A stretch of DNA of 64,000 nt, from the NCBI GenBank assembly GCA_043806735.1, contig JAZDGR010000178.1, forward strand, positions 1 through 64,000, written 5' to 3'. This DNA is from QYOJ01 sp043806735. Its GTDB lineage: Bacteria; Bacteroidota; Bacteroidia; Bacteroidales; FEN-979. Each line of letters begins with the position of its first letter. Within the stretch, counting starts at the first letter, position 1. The position numbers and the translations under genes were made by a program. Of this stretch, positions 43,362 through 52,761 are shown piece by piece. The notes under the pieces were generated by a model. The model saw only the letters and a list, made by a program, of their open reading frames with translations. It searched no databases and was not told the DNA's origin.

Positions 43362-45374
43362 ATGAAATTGAATCCAGCACATTATTTCCTGATTGTCTTC
43401 GTGGTTCTTATTGTGACCTCCTGTGATCCTTCGACCAACAAGGCCAATCTCGAGAGGTTATTATCCCCAGCATCACTCCCCTATTCAAAGCCGGGAAAGC
43501 TTTTTCAAGTTGCCAGCACGGATTCCACAGGGCAAAACAATGACCGTATAACCATTGCCCCGGGAGTTACTGCAACGATTCTGAATGTTTCCGGCCCCGG
43601 CATCATTACCCGGATTTGGTTTACAGTAGACTCCAGAGATCCGTACTTTTTGCGGAGAATCGTACTAAAGATGTATTGGGACGATGAGCCGGAGCCTTCC
43701 GTGAATGTTCCTCTTGGCGATTTCTTTGGTTGCGGATTTGAATATAAACCTTATATTTCCCAGTATCTTGGTATGACCAGCGGAGGGTATATCTGTTATT
43801 TCCCTATGCCTTTTGAAAAATCTGCCCGAATCGAGATTCAAAACGAGACGGGCCAGGAGATTTATGCCTTTTATTACCAGATTAACTATTTCAAACTGGA
43901 AGGGTACCTCGATCGTAGCGTCGGGTATTTTCATGCTTTCTGGAACCGTAATATCCGGACTAACTATGATTCGAATTATACGATCCTCAATATGGACGGC
44001 CAGGGTCATGTGGTTGGCGTGAATCTAAACATGCAATCTTACGATGGGGGGCTTTCTTACCTGGAAGGGAACGAAAAAATATTTGTGGATGGAGAAAAGA
44101 AACCTTCTATTGTTGGAACAGGCACAGAAGACTATTTTTCCAGCGGATGGTACTTTAACCAGGGTGAATTTGCCGGACCTTATCATGGTCTGATCTTAAA
44201 AGATGACAGTTTAGGCCGTATTGCTGCATATCGTTTGCATATCACGGATCCAATCCCGTTTAAGAAACACATTCTTTTTACCATAGAGCATGGTCATAGG
44301 AATACAGAAATCGCAGATTACGCCAGTACCGTCTATTGGTATCAGCTTGGCGAACACATGTATTTGCCTTCTTTACCCAAAGCGGGAATGCGGATTCCCT
44401 TAAAACAAATCACCCCGAATAACCTGATTGAAGCGGAAGATTTACCTGTTCAAACAGGCACTATCCTGTCAAAGATTGTGGATGTTTCTGATCTGGGACC
44501 TGATTGGAGTGGAGGTCGTTACGTGGTTTTTAATACGGATAGGGGAAATGTTTTAAAAATAGAACTGAAAAATATGTTTGAAGCCGGGTATACAATGAAC
44601 CTGTTTTACTCGACCGGACCTGATTACGGCAACGTAAGAATCTACTCGGCCGGTAAAAAAGTTGGTGAAATAAACGGCTATTCTCCGATAATCAAAGCTG
44701 GAGGAAAAGTTTCGCTATCAAATCTATCGGCTCTATATGGAAAGCTTGAATTTAAACTGGAAGTTGTTGGGAAAGATCCGCTTTCGAAGGGATATCTCGT
44801 TGGTCTTGACGGAGCTGAAATCATCCCAAACCGGTTGTATATTCCCGATTGGTACATCCTTGGCCCTTTCCCAAACCGACGAATCACCGAAACTCAACGC
44901 TTAGGATTGGATTCCATCTACCCACCGGAGATTCAGTTAGACATCCATTCAACTTATACCGGCATGAACAGTCAGGAACTTAATTGGAAATACATAAAAA
45001 CCCCGGAAAACGGCTATGTGTCTCTATGGGATAAAATGAAACCCAATGAACTGGTTGTCACTTATGCCGTAACCTTCATATACTCCACGAAAGAAAAGGA
45101 TGCCCTTGTCATGATCGGGAGTGACGATGGAGCTAAGCTATTTATCAACGACAAAGAAGTATACCGGTTTCTTGGTGTGCGCATCGCAGAACCTGATCAG
45201 GTCATCATCCCGGTTCATCTTAATTCAGGATGGAATACTTTGCTTCTAAAAATTGAAAATAACCTCGGAGGATATGCCTTTTACGCACGCATCCTTGACC
45301 CGGGGAACAGTTTGTTTTTCAGCGCTAAACATCAAGATCCGCCAACATTATGGCTGGAAAATCAAGAGAAATAG
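43362..45374 (+). CDS. DUF2961 (GH172-type) glycoside hydrolase lipoprotein
   Basis: 670 residues from the ATG at 43362. Lipoprotein signal: FVVLIVTSCDPS (cysteine near 23). The DUF2961 domain (about 35-360) has GIITRIWFTVDSRD, LRRIVLKMYWD, VPLGDFFGCGF, GGYICYFPMPF and GTGTEDYFSSGWYF, the signature of this family, now classified as GH172 (furanosidase/transglycosylase activity, reported on arabino- and fructofuranosides). A C-terminal module (about 490-665: IGSDDGAKLFINDKEV, SGWNTLLLKIEN) is PA14-like. The export signal places it on the outer membrane or in the periplasm. Confidence 0.87.
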   Translation: MKLNPAHYFLIVFVVLIVTSCDPSTNKANLERLLSPASLPYSKPGKLFQVASTDSTGQNNDRITIAPGVTATILNVSGPGIITRIWFTVDSRDPYFLRRIVLKMYWDDEPEPSVNVPLGDFFGCGFEYKPYISQYLGMTSGGYICYFPMPFEKSARIEIQNETGQEIYAFYYQINYFKLEGYLDRSVGYFHAFWNRNIRTNYDSNYTILNMDGQGHVVGVNLNMQSYDGGLSYLEGNEKIFVDGEKKPSIVGTGTEDYFSSGWYFNQGEFAGPYHGLILKDDSLGRIAAYRLHITDPIPFKKHILFTIEHGHRNTEIADYASTVYWYQLGEHMYLPSLPKAGMRIPLKQITPNNLIEAEDLPVQTGTILSKIVDVSDLGPDWSGGRYVVFNTDRGNVLKIELKNMFEAGYTMNLFYSTGPDYGNVRIYSAGKKVGEINGYSPIIKAGGKVSLSNLSALYGKLEFKLEVVGKDPLSKGYLVGLDGAEIIPNRLYIPDWYILGPFPNRRITETQRLGLDSIYPPEIQLDIHSTYTGMNSQELNWKYIKTPENGYVSLWDKMKPNELVVTYAVTFIYSTKEKDALVMIGSDDGAKLFINDKEVYRFLGVRIAEPDQVIIPVHLNSGWNTLLLKIENNLGGYAFYARILDPGNSLFFSAKHQDPPTLWLENQEK

Positions 45375-46231
45375 TCCTGATTGGTATTTGTCTGATCAGC
45401 TTTTATGCGGCACTGCATTCACAGACCGCGATTAAACAGGTCACAGATGTTCCCACTAGTTTCTGTGTTTCCGAAGCTGAGTGGAAGCTGTATAAAATGA
45501 TCAACGAATATCGCCGGCAATATGACCTCCCTCCCATCCCTTTATCTAAATCCCTCTGCTTCGTTGCCAATACCCATGTAAAGGATCTTTTTTTCTATCA
45601 TCCGGACAAGGATCCCTGCAATTTTCACTCCTGGTCGGACAAAGGTCCCTGGAAACCATTCTGTTATCCTGGTGATGAGGATAAGAAGAACTCGGTTTGG
45701 GACAAGCCAAAGGAATTAACCAAATATCCCGGCAAAGGATTTGAGATTGTTTATTGGGAAAATAATTCCGTGATCATTGACAGTGTCATCAGTTTCTGGC
45801 GTTCGTTCGACTACTTCAACAGTTTCCTGATGAATACAGGCAAGTGGCAGGGAAAGCAATGGAACGCCATCGGCATCGGGATCTGCGAAAATTACGCAGC
45901 AGCCTGGTTTGGGGAACTGGCTGACACGGAAGGGCCCCCAGGGGTATGCGGGAAAGAAATTACTAATTCAACACAAAATTTACCCGCCATAAAGACCTCT
46001 CAACTTATTCGCGGGACCTATTATATCATTGTGAAAAGCCAATTACCATTAAAAGAGGCTGAGAAGGTGGTTCAGGATCTTCAAGCAAAAGGATATAAAG
46101 ACGCGAAGCTGTTTGATTCTGACAGTAAGATCCGGGTTTCTATATTTGAGGATACAGATCGGGAAAAAGCAATTCAAAAGCTGAAAGAGGCAAAAGTAAT
46201 CTATCAGGATGCCTGGTTATTTAAACCATAA
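45350..46231 (+). CDS. Secreted CAP (SCP/PR-1) domain plus C-terminal SPOR domain protein
   Basis: 293 residues, overlapping the previous gene by 25 bases. A hydrophobic start (IVLIGICLISFYAAL) is followed by a CAP-like fold (about 40-195: WKLYKMINEYRRQYDLPPI, NTHVKDLFFY, NFHSWSDKGPW, WNAIGIGICENYAAAWFG). A SPOR-like C terminus follows (about 215-290: GTYYIIVKSQLPLKEAEKV, DAKLFDSDSKIRVSI). SPOR domains bind denuded peptidoglycan, so the protein probably localises to the cell wall. The substrate of the CAP domain is unknown. Confidence 0.82.
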   Translation: MAGKSREIVLIGICLISFYAALHSQTAIKQVTDVPTSFCVSEAEWKLYKMINEYRRQYDLPPIPLSKSLCFVANTHVKDLFFYHPDKDPCNFHSWSDKGPWKPFCYPGDEDKKNSVWDKPKELTKYPGKGFEIVYWENNSVIIDSVISFWRSFDYFNSFLMNTGKWQGKQWNAIGIGICENYAAAWFGELADTEGPPGVCGKEITNSTQNLPAIKTSQLIRGTYYIIVKSQLPLKEAEKVVQDLQAKGYKDAKLFDSDSKIRVSIFEDTDREKAIQKLKEAKVIYQDAWLFKP

Positions 46232-46243
46232 AACACTGACCAG

Positions 46244-49048
46244 CTAATCACAGGCATCTTTCACCAACCTGAACCCAACGGTAGCGTTGCGGTTTAAGCC
46301 GGGGCCAACCAGCAACAACATCTCCGGATGGTCAGCCGGGAACGGACCACCGGCCACGTACCAGATGCTGGTCGCAGGGTGATAATAGCTTCCTCCGCGG
46401 ATGATATTGAAATAATAACATCCATTGTCGTAGAGGTCACCGGTCATCTGCCAGACATTCCCGATCAAATCCTCCACCCCGAATGTGCTGGCACCCATTG
46501 GAAATGAAGTAACCGGTGTGGGATAATTCCGGTTGTAATTGCATCGGGTTGAATCCATTTTATTTCCCCAAGGATATTTCAACATTTCAGATCCCTGAGC
46601 AGCATATTACCATTCCCGTTCGGTGGGAAGCCGTTTGGATTTCCAGGCTGCAAATGCCTGTATGTCTTTCAGGTTAACATACACTACGGGGTAATCCTCC
46701 TGCCCTGCCGGAATCTTTCCCTTTTCCCAGTGTTTCAGGTAGTTACAAGTATCATAGGGTTGGTAATGTGTTTTGCGGATAAAATCCAGCCACTGCCGGT
46801 TCGTGACCGGGAAGCGATCGATAAAAAACCGCTTCATGGATATCTCTACGGTATCCGAAAAGTCGGGAAAAGGAATGAAAGGTTCCAGTGTACTGGAATC
46901 ACGTTTCGTATAAAAACGAAATATTCCGAAAGGGATCTCTACCATTCCTTCGGGTGCGACTTTAGCCGGATCTGTCCTTTCGGTTTCTGAGATCAACCGG
47001 AGAACATTGTGTTGCGGGAAAAAGACCCGTTCATCCCAAAGCTGATCCTGATTAAAAAGCTGAACAACAATCTTTTCAGTTGTTTCAGGGAGAGAATCCC
47101 AATAGGCAAAGCTGCTTCCGGAAGCCGGAAACGTGTACTTTTTTGAACGGTAAACCGGATTTTCGCCGGTTATTGTAATCCTGTCCCCTGCTGAGGTACT
47201 AAACACAATAGAATCATTCGTGATGTCTACTTTCAGGTACGATGGCAGCAAAGCAATACATGCCACATTCCCTTCCCGTCGCGTGTGAATCCAGCTTCTC
47301 TCAAAAGGCTCTATATCGACCGGGATTAAACCTTTTCCTTCCTGTTCAACCGGAGAGATCTCGAGGTGATTCCAGAGGTCGAAGTAATGGTAGCCAGAAG
47401 GCGGCTCTGTCACTTCAAAAAGCGGACCTGAAAATCCCCGGGGATTCATGCTGAGAATGGTATAAAGTGTTTTCTTCCCGTCAGTCCACCGGTTTATGTA
47501 TATACTATCTTCCAGAGCAGGCAACAGCAGGTCAAACTCATAGTTGTGAAAAACCGTCGAGTTTTCACGCAGGATTTTGGTCGTTTTGCCCAAATATTCA
47601 TATTCTTCATCAATCCAGACTGGACGGCCCGGTCGTGCTGTGTTTATCTCCACACCATACCCATTGAAAAAGGCACAGGCAAGTTCCCGGTGCAACCGGT
47701 CATCGGCAAGCTGGAGCACCCTGAAAATGGCAAAATCGGGCTTGATCAGCTTGTTCAGATTGACAGGTGGTGGCAAGACCAGTGCATCATGGACCCGGCC
47801 GGATACGATGCCGGGCATATCTTTTGGGATCGCCATTCCTTCGCTGTACATTATGATTCCCGGTTTGACATTATCGGCCGCAGCCTGAAGTTCGTAACTG
47901 GAAGCTCCCCTGGTATCAAGGACCACCCCATCGGCATCAATGTCGCGAAGAAGCTGTTCCATCCCCTGCAGATGGTCCTCTTTCCGGCCCGACTCATCCC
48001 AGGGGTTGTAGGAGATAAAATACCGTTTCCCGTGAAGATGAGCAAAATCAGCTTGCTTCCTCAATTCCGGAATCCCTCCCGGAAGATCGCGGTACATATC
48101 CCACTGGTTCCGCTGGTCAAGTCCGAGCCTTGGCCAGGTTGGCCAAAGGGTAAAAATATCATATCCGCCTGTCAGTGAATCGTACTGAAAGAGGCTTGAG
48201 TAAAACGTATAGCTCTGTGTCTTGAAGTCATAATATTTTTTATCCCATGCAAACTGAAGTAACATGAGGTAGTTATGGTTCATCCATTTCAGGTCTGTCC
48301 GGTTGTACATGGACGGATCAAAGAAGGGTATGTCATACAGCCATCGATCCTGGAACATCATCTTCAATCCTTCAAGCCAATCCCCTTCATGAATATCCAG
48401 CCATACGGAATATTCCACCCATCCTCCGGGTTTCAGTGTAACCGCCCACCGGTCGAGCTCCGTTTTCTCCTTATCCCGGTTTGTTCGCCTGGCCAGTGCA
48501 CACAGGGAGAGCGAATCGTTGACTTTCCAATCGGCAAATCCAAGGTGCCAGGCATTATCCGGGAGGATCACTCCGACCGGGCCGTACCCTGGTCTGTATA
48601 ATTTTGTTCGGCAGAGGTAATCGGGCCATTCTTTGGTTCCTTCCGCTGAAATATATACTTTATCGGATCCATCACCCAGCGGGACCAGATTCTCAATTCT
48701 GTGGTTTATCGTGCTTATGTTGGCGAACCGGATACTATATTTCAATCCGGGCCGGAAGGCAGTATCAAATGTCACTTTTCCCTGGATGGAATTTCCCAGC
48801 ATAAATGAGATTTCTCCTTCCCGATAATCCGGAGGGGAGCAGAAGGATGCAAAATAGTTATCATCGAGTAAAAGAGTGTAGAAAGGGATCTCATAAGGGA
48901 ATTTCACTAGGGTGCTATCTGTCAATTGCACACCTTTCAGCAGAAAAGCGTTGGGTTCCATAAATTGAAGGGAAGCCAGTTGTGCAGATACAGGCAAAGA
49001 AAAGATTCCAAGGAGGCAGATTCCAAGAAGTTTATATTTTTTTTTCAT
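46244..49048 (-). pseudogene. Glycoside hydrolase-like and formylglycine-generating-enzyme fusion, broken by a nonsense codon
   Basis: The 813 residues before the stop include a signal peptide (LLGICLLGIFSLPVSAQ), a beta N domain, a TIM-barrel-like hydrolase region (about 230-520: YFISYNPWDESGRK, DADGVVLDTRGAS, GIIMYSEGMAIPKDMPGI) and beta domains. At the C terminus is the start of an FGE-sulfatase (SUMF1-like) domain (GMVEIPFGIFRFYT ... FFIDRFPVTNRQWLDFI). It stops at LPTEREW followed by TAA (46607-46609), where relatives read W-E-Y-A-A. The same frame continues with YAAQGSEMLKYPWGNK and LIGNVWQMTGDLYDNG to GFRLVKDACD. A single GAA-to-TAA change explains it. The second part (113 residues, from its own ATG) may be a separate remnant. 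Confidence 0.85.
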
Positions 49049-49055
49049 AATTCAA

Positions 49056-49538
49056 TTAATAAAAGAGGTCTTTTTGCGCAAATGCCTTTTCGTGTTCCAG
49101 CAACCATTTTTTCCTCCACAAACCGCCTGCGTAGCCAACCAGTTTTCCATCGTTACCCAGCACCCGGTGACAGGGAATAATAATCCAGACAGGATTTTTT
49201 GCATCCGCCTGGCCGACTGCACGGAAAGCCTTCGGAACCCCAATCCGCTCGGCCAGGTGATGGTATGTAATCGTTTTCCCGTAAGTGATTTTTTCAAGTT
49301 CATACCACACCTTCATCTGAAATTCCGTACCGAGGATATCCAGTTTTACACTGAAACTTTGCCTGCTCCCCTCAAAATACTCTTTCAATTGAAGTACGGC
49401 TTCCCTTAAACAAAAGGGGGTGAACCACTTACGTATTTCTTTATCAATAAACTTAACACTTTGGATTCCCCGGTGTGTGCCGGTCACCTCCAGGCATCCA
49501 ATCGGGGTTTTTAAGTAGGCCCGTTTTACCGATTTCAT
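49056..49538 (-). CDS. ogt: Methylated-DNA--protein-cysteine methyltransferase
   Basis: 160 residues. The acceptor is Cys123 in IIPCHRVLG, with the recognition helix around TYHHLAERIGVPKAFRAVGQA and the preceding TEFQMKVWYELEKITYGKT. The N-terminal part is short, as in Ogt-type proteins. It repairs O6-alkylguanine and O4-alkylthymine by moving the alkyl group irreversibly to its own cysteine. It lies between the fusion gene and the small membrane protein in a minus-strand run. Confidence 0.95.
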   Translation of the reverse strand: MKSVKRAYLKTPIGCLEVTGTHRGIQSVKFIDKEIRKWFTPFCLREAVLQLKEYFEGSRQSFSVKLDILGTEFQMKVWYELEKITYGKTITYHHLAERIGVPKAFRAVGQADAKNPVWIIIPCHRVLGNDGKLVGYAGGLWRKKWLLEHEKAFAQKDLFY

Positions 49539-49539
49539 T

Positions 49540-49752
49540 TTATTTGGTTTTTAATCTTTTTGCGCGGATTCCAAAGAAGAGCATCCCTCCTCCGAAAACG
49601 AGCATCAACAGTCCAGACCAGATGTTTACATTAATTTCGAAAGATCGTTTGTATAGTTCCGGATCGGCTTCTGTGGTGAGTCCAAAAACAAGTAGCAACA
49701 ACCCAAGAAGAGAGAACATAAATCCGATGGGCAACCTGATATCTACTTCCAT
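49540..49752 (-). CDS. Small two-span membrane protein beside a sodium symporter
   Basis: 70 residues with two hydrophobic segments (FMFSLLGLLLLVFGLTT and LLMLVFGGGMLFFGIRA) and a basic tail. It starts 12 bases after the SSS-family symporter gene and probably is translated with it. Such proteins are seen beside these symporters in Bacteroidota; a subunit or stabilising role is a guess. One base separates it from ogt. Confidence 0.75.
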   Translation of the reverse strand: MEVDIRLPIGFMFSLLGLLLLVFGLTTEADPELYKRSFEINVNIWSGLLMLVFGGGMLFFGIRAKRLKTK

Positions 49753-49764
49753 AATCTTTCCTCC

Positions 49765-51480
49765 TTACCAGAATATAATGGATAAAACAACTGCAATAAT
49801 CCCTATGATAACAGCCAAAAACTGAGGTCTTTGAACCCAGTGCCTGCTAGTATCTTTAGTACGGGGTGTAAGTGAATATACCAGCCCTGTCAATTCTTCC
49901 TTCGTTTTGTTCTGTTTCGTCAAAAGAGAAATCAGAATTGTAAGGATAAGACAGGTCGTGAAGGCAAAAATGGCGGTCCAGAAATTCTGGGCCATTTCGC
50001 TTGGATAGACATGGACAACTGTTCCAAGCCAACCCCCTTTGATCAGGGAATTAGCGCCGACTGGTTGTGTTAGTCCATGGTGGATGGCGGCAGCGGTTGT
50101 CCCCGATAACAATCCGAAAAACGCTCCGTGTCCTGTGGTTCGTCGCCAGAACATCCCCAACAGAAAGGTAGCAAAAAGCGGCGCATTGATAAAGGCGAAA
50201 ATGAGTTGCAGGAAGTCCATCACGTTGTTGAAAAGCTTTGCCATATAGGCTGCGCCAATACTAACAACAATGCCGAATATGGTGGCCATCTGGCCCATCC
50301 AGAGATAATGTTTATCGGATTTATCCGGGTTGATATAACTCTGATAGATATCGTATGTCCACACTGTGTTGAATGCAGTCACGTTCCCTGCCATGCCCGA
50401 CATGAAGGAGGCCATCAATGCGGTGAGGCCAAGTCCAAGGACCCCGGTCGGGAAATAATGTCCAAGCATCATCGGGATCACTTTATTATAATCGTATGAG
50501 CCGTCTTTTAACGGGAGTGTGAATCCACTATCGGGATTAGAGGTAAGCGCGATCGCGATCATCCCGGGCACAATTACCAGAAAAGGAATGAACATCTTGG
50601 GGAGCGCTCCGATCAAGGGTGTTTTCCTGGCGGCTGTCATGGATCCTGCGGCCATGGCCCGTTGAACGACAAGGAAATTGGTACACCAGTAGCCGAAAGA
50701 GAGCACAAATCCAAGTCCCATGATCAAGCCGAACCATTCGATGCCCATTGGATTATCGGAGGCTTTGGCAACGGGACGCCAGGTTTCTGTCCAGGCGCCT
50801 GCAGCATATCCGTGACTGGTAGCCACTTCCGCCAGCTGGGTTTTGAGTCCCTCCCATCCGCCGACGCTGATCAATCCCAGAAAAACCAGCGGCAGAAAAC
50901 CAATCACGATCAGGAAGAACTGAAGGACTTCATTGTAGATGGCCGATTTCAATCCTCCCAGATAGGTATACACCAACACGATCAGGGCAGAGATGATGAT
51001 GCTCAGAGTAAAATCCCATCCCAGCAGGGTTTCCATGAGCATGGCCAGAGCATACATGGAGATGCCGCTGGCAAAGATGGTCATTACGGCAAAAGAGACT
51101 GCGTTGAACCCGCGTGTCTTTTCGTCGAACCTGAGTTTGAGGTATTCCGGCACCGACCGTGCTTTTGAACCATAATAGAACGGCATCATGAAGAGTCCTA
51201 GGAAAATCATGGCAGGAATCGCCCCTAACCAGTAGAAATGAGTAGTGATCATCCCGTATTTGGCTCCCGACGCTGCCATCCCCATCACCTCAAGCGCCCC
51301 GAGGTTCGTGGAGATAAAGGCGAGTCCGGTAATCCAGGCCGGAATCGATTTCCCTCCTGTCAGAAAATCGGAGCTGGATTTCATGTATCGTTTAAGCGCC
51401 CATCCAATGCCAAGAACAAACACAAAGTAGATGCCCATGATCGTGTAGTCGATCCATCCGAGAGAGAAGGCTGTATCCAT
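49765..51480 (-). CDS. Sodium:solute symporter (SSS/SGLT family)
   Basis: 571 residues from the ATG at 51480. An upstream in-frame start at 51510 lies within the promoter. About 13 transmembrane spans. SSS-family features include GGKSIPAWITGLAFISTNLG, SVPEYLKLRFD and, near 330, FMSGMAGNVTAFNTVW. Family members import sugars, amino acids or vitamins with sodium. The gene neighbourhood (galM, galK, GH31) hints at a sugar, but no residue proves it. It is followed by a small membrane protein and ogt. Confidence 0.92.
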   Translation of the reverse strand: MDTAFSLGWIDYTIMGIYFVFVLGIGWALKRYMKSSSDFLTGGKSIPAWITGLAFISTNLGALEVMGMAASGAKYGMITTHFYWLGAIPAMIFLGLFMMPFYYGSKARSVPEYLKLRFDEKTRGFNAVSFAVMTIFASGISMYALAMLMETLLGWDFTLSIIISALIVLVYTYLGGLKSAIYNEVLQFFLIVIGFLPLVFLGLISVGGWEGLKTQLAEVATSHGYAAGAWTETWRPVAKASDNPMGIEWFGLIMGLGFVLSFGYWCTNFLVVQRAMAAGSMTAARKTPLIGALPKMFIPFLVIVPGMIAIALTSNPDSGFTLPLKDGSYDYNKVIPMMLGHYFPTGVLGLGLTALMASFMSGMAGNVTAFNTVWTYDIYQSYINPDKSDKHYLWMGQMATIFGIVVSIGAAYMAKLFNNVMDFLQLIFAFINAPLFATFLLGMFWRRTTGHGAFFGLLSGTTAAAIHHGLTQPVGANSLIKGGWLGTVVHVYPSEMAQNFWTAIFAFTTCLILTILISLLTKQNKTKEELTGLVYSLTPRTKDTSRHWVQRPQFLAVIIGIIAVVLSIIFW

Positions 51481-51507
51481 AAAAAGAAAGTTGATTGGGT
51501 ATTGATA

Positions 51508-51515
51508 CAAAGATA
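51508..51515 (-). promoter_or_regulatory. Bacteroidota -7 promoter element for the symporter
   Basis: TATCTTTG on the minus strand matches TAnnTTTG, 27 bases before the ATG at 51480. It makes the longer reading frame from 51510 untenable. Confidence 0.6.
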
Positions 51516-51533
51516 TAAAAAGAAGGGAATTAA

Positions 51534-51541
51534 TAGCTTTG
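51534..51541 (+). promoter_or_regulatory. Bacteroidota -7 promoter element for the phosphoesterase
   Basis: TAGCTTTG matches TAnnTTTG, 32 bases before the ATG at 51574. It is back to back with the symporter promoter, 18 bases away on the other strand. Confidence 0.55.
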
Positions 51542-51573
51542 TACTACAATATAAGCACGAAAACCGGGATTGA

Positions 51574-52761
51574 ATGAAAAACACGCAATTCATTATCTTT
51601 CTCTCCGTCGTCATTCTAGTTTACGGATCGGTGAATTTGTATATTTTCCTGCGCGGATTCCAGGCTATCCCTGCCGGATCCTGCTGGCGCCCGTGGTTCA
51701 GCGTGATTTTCTGGGGTTTTGTTTCCACCTTTATCCTTGCCAGGGTCCTGGAACAGATTACTCCTTCTATACTGAGTGCTGCTATGACATGGATCGGTTC
51801 CTTCTGGCTCGGTTTTATGCTGTTTTTCTTCCTGGCCGTGGCAGCGATAGATTTGGCCCGGCTGCTGAACTCCCTTTTTCACTTCTTCCCTGCTTCCTTT
51901 TACATGAATCCTGCCTATACGAAGCTCTTTACCTTTTTTATCGTGCTTGGTTTTTCTGTCATTTTGGTAGTAGGCGGTTTCATCTACGCCCGGATGCCGC
52001 GGATTAAGGAGTTACATATCACCATCTCGAAACCTAAAGCGAAACCGGGGACATTGACGATTGTGATGGTTTCCGACATTCACCTGGGGACAATTATCGC
52101 CAGCAGGAAGGCTAACCGGTTAGTGGAAAAGATCAATTCCATTGATCCTGATATTGTCTTATTCGCCGGAGATGTGGTGGATGAGGACCTGGCACCGGTT
52201 ATCAAAAACAACCTTGGCGAAGCCTTATCCGGGATTAAATCAAGATTAGGTGTTTATGCCATCACCGGCAACCATGAATACATCGGAGGCGTGGGGCCGG
52301 CTGTGAACTACCTGGAAGATCACGGGATCAACATACTGCGCGATACCGCCATCCTGGTTGATGACCAGTTTTACCTGGTTGGTCGCGACGACCGGGACAA
52401 ACCCCGGTTTACCGGAAAATCCCGAAAAGAGCTGAAGGATATTATCCAGGGAGTTGACACAAGTTACCCGGTCATCCTGATGGACCATCAGCCGTTCCAT
52501 CTTTCCAAAGCGGCGGAACTTGGCGTTGACCTGCAGCTCTCCGGACACACACACCATGGCCAGCTTTGGCCGTTCAATTACATCACCAAGGCTATTTACG
52601 AATTAAGCTGGGGCTATAAGCGGATCGGGAACACCCATTTCTATGTTTCCAGCGGTTATGGAACCTGGGGGCCGCCGTTGCGCCTGGGCAACCGGCCAGA
52701 GATCGTGGTGGTCGATATACTATTTATTTTACCGCAACCATTTCCCCGGAATAGGAAATGA
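51574..52761 (+). CDS. Membrane metallophosphoesterase
   Basis: 395 residues. About four hydrophobic spans in the first 145 residues lead into a cytoplasmic or periplasmic calcineurin-like domain. Metal-binding motifs are VSDIHLG (DxH), FAGDVVDED (GDxxD), TGNHEYIGG (GNHE), MDHQP and SGHTHHGQLW (GHxH). The architecture is like YkuE/DUF1111-type phosphoesterases that act on lipids or nucleotides. The 3' end overlaps the convergent GH31 gene by 38 bases. Confidence 0.92.
   Translation: MKNTQFIIFLSVVILVYGSVNLYIFLRGFQAIPAGSCWRPWFSVIFWGFVSTFILARVLEQITPSILSAAMTWIGSFWLGFMLFFFLAVAAIDLARLLNSLFHFFPASFYMNPAYTKLFTFFIVLGFSVILVVGGFIYARMPRIKELHITISKPKAKPGTLTIVMVSDIHLGTIIASRKANRLVEKINSIDPDIVLFAGDVVDEDLAPVIKNNLGEALSGIKSRLGVYAITGNHEYIGGVGPAVNYLEDHGINILRDTAILVDDQFYLVGRDDRDKPRFTGKSRKELKDIIQGVDTSYPVILMDHQPFHLSKAAELGVDLQLSGHTHHGQLWPFNYITKAIYELSWGYKRIGNTHFYVSSGYGTWGPPLRLGNRPEIVVVDILFILPQPFPRNRK

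Noticed and set aside
47546..48178. 210-residue ORF on the plus strand
   Set aside because: It is the shadow of the long minus-strand fusion gene and has no protein-like character.
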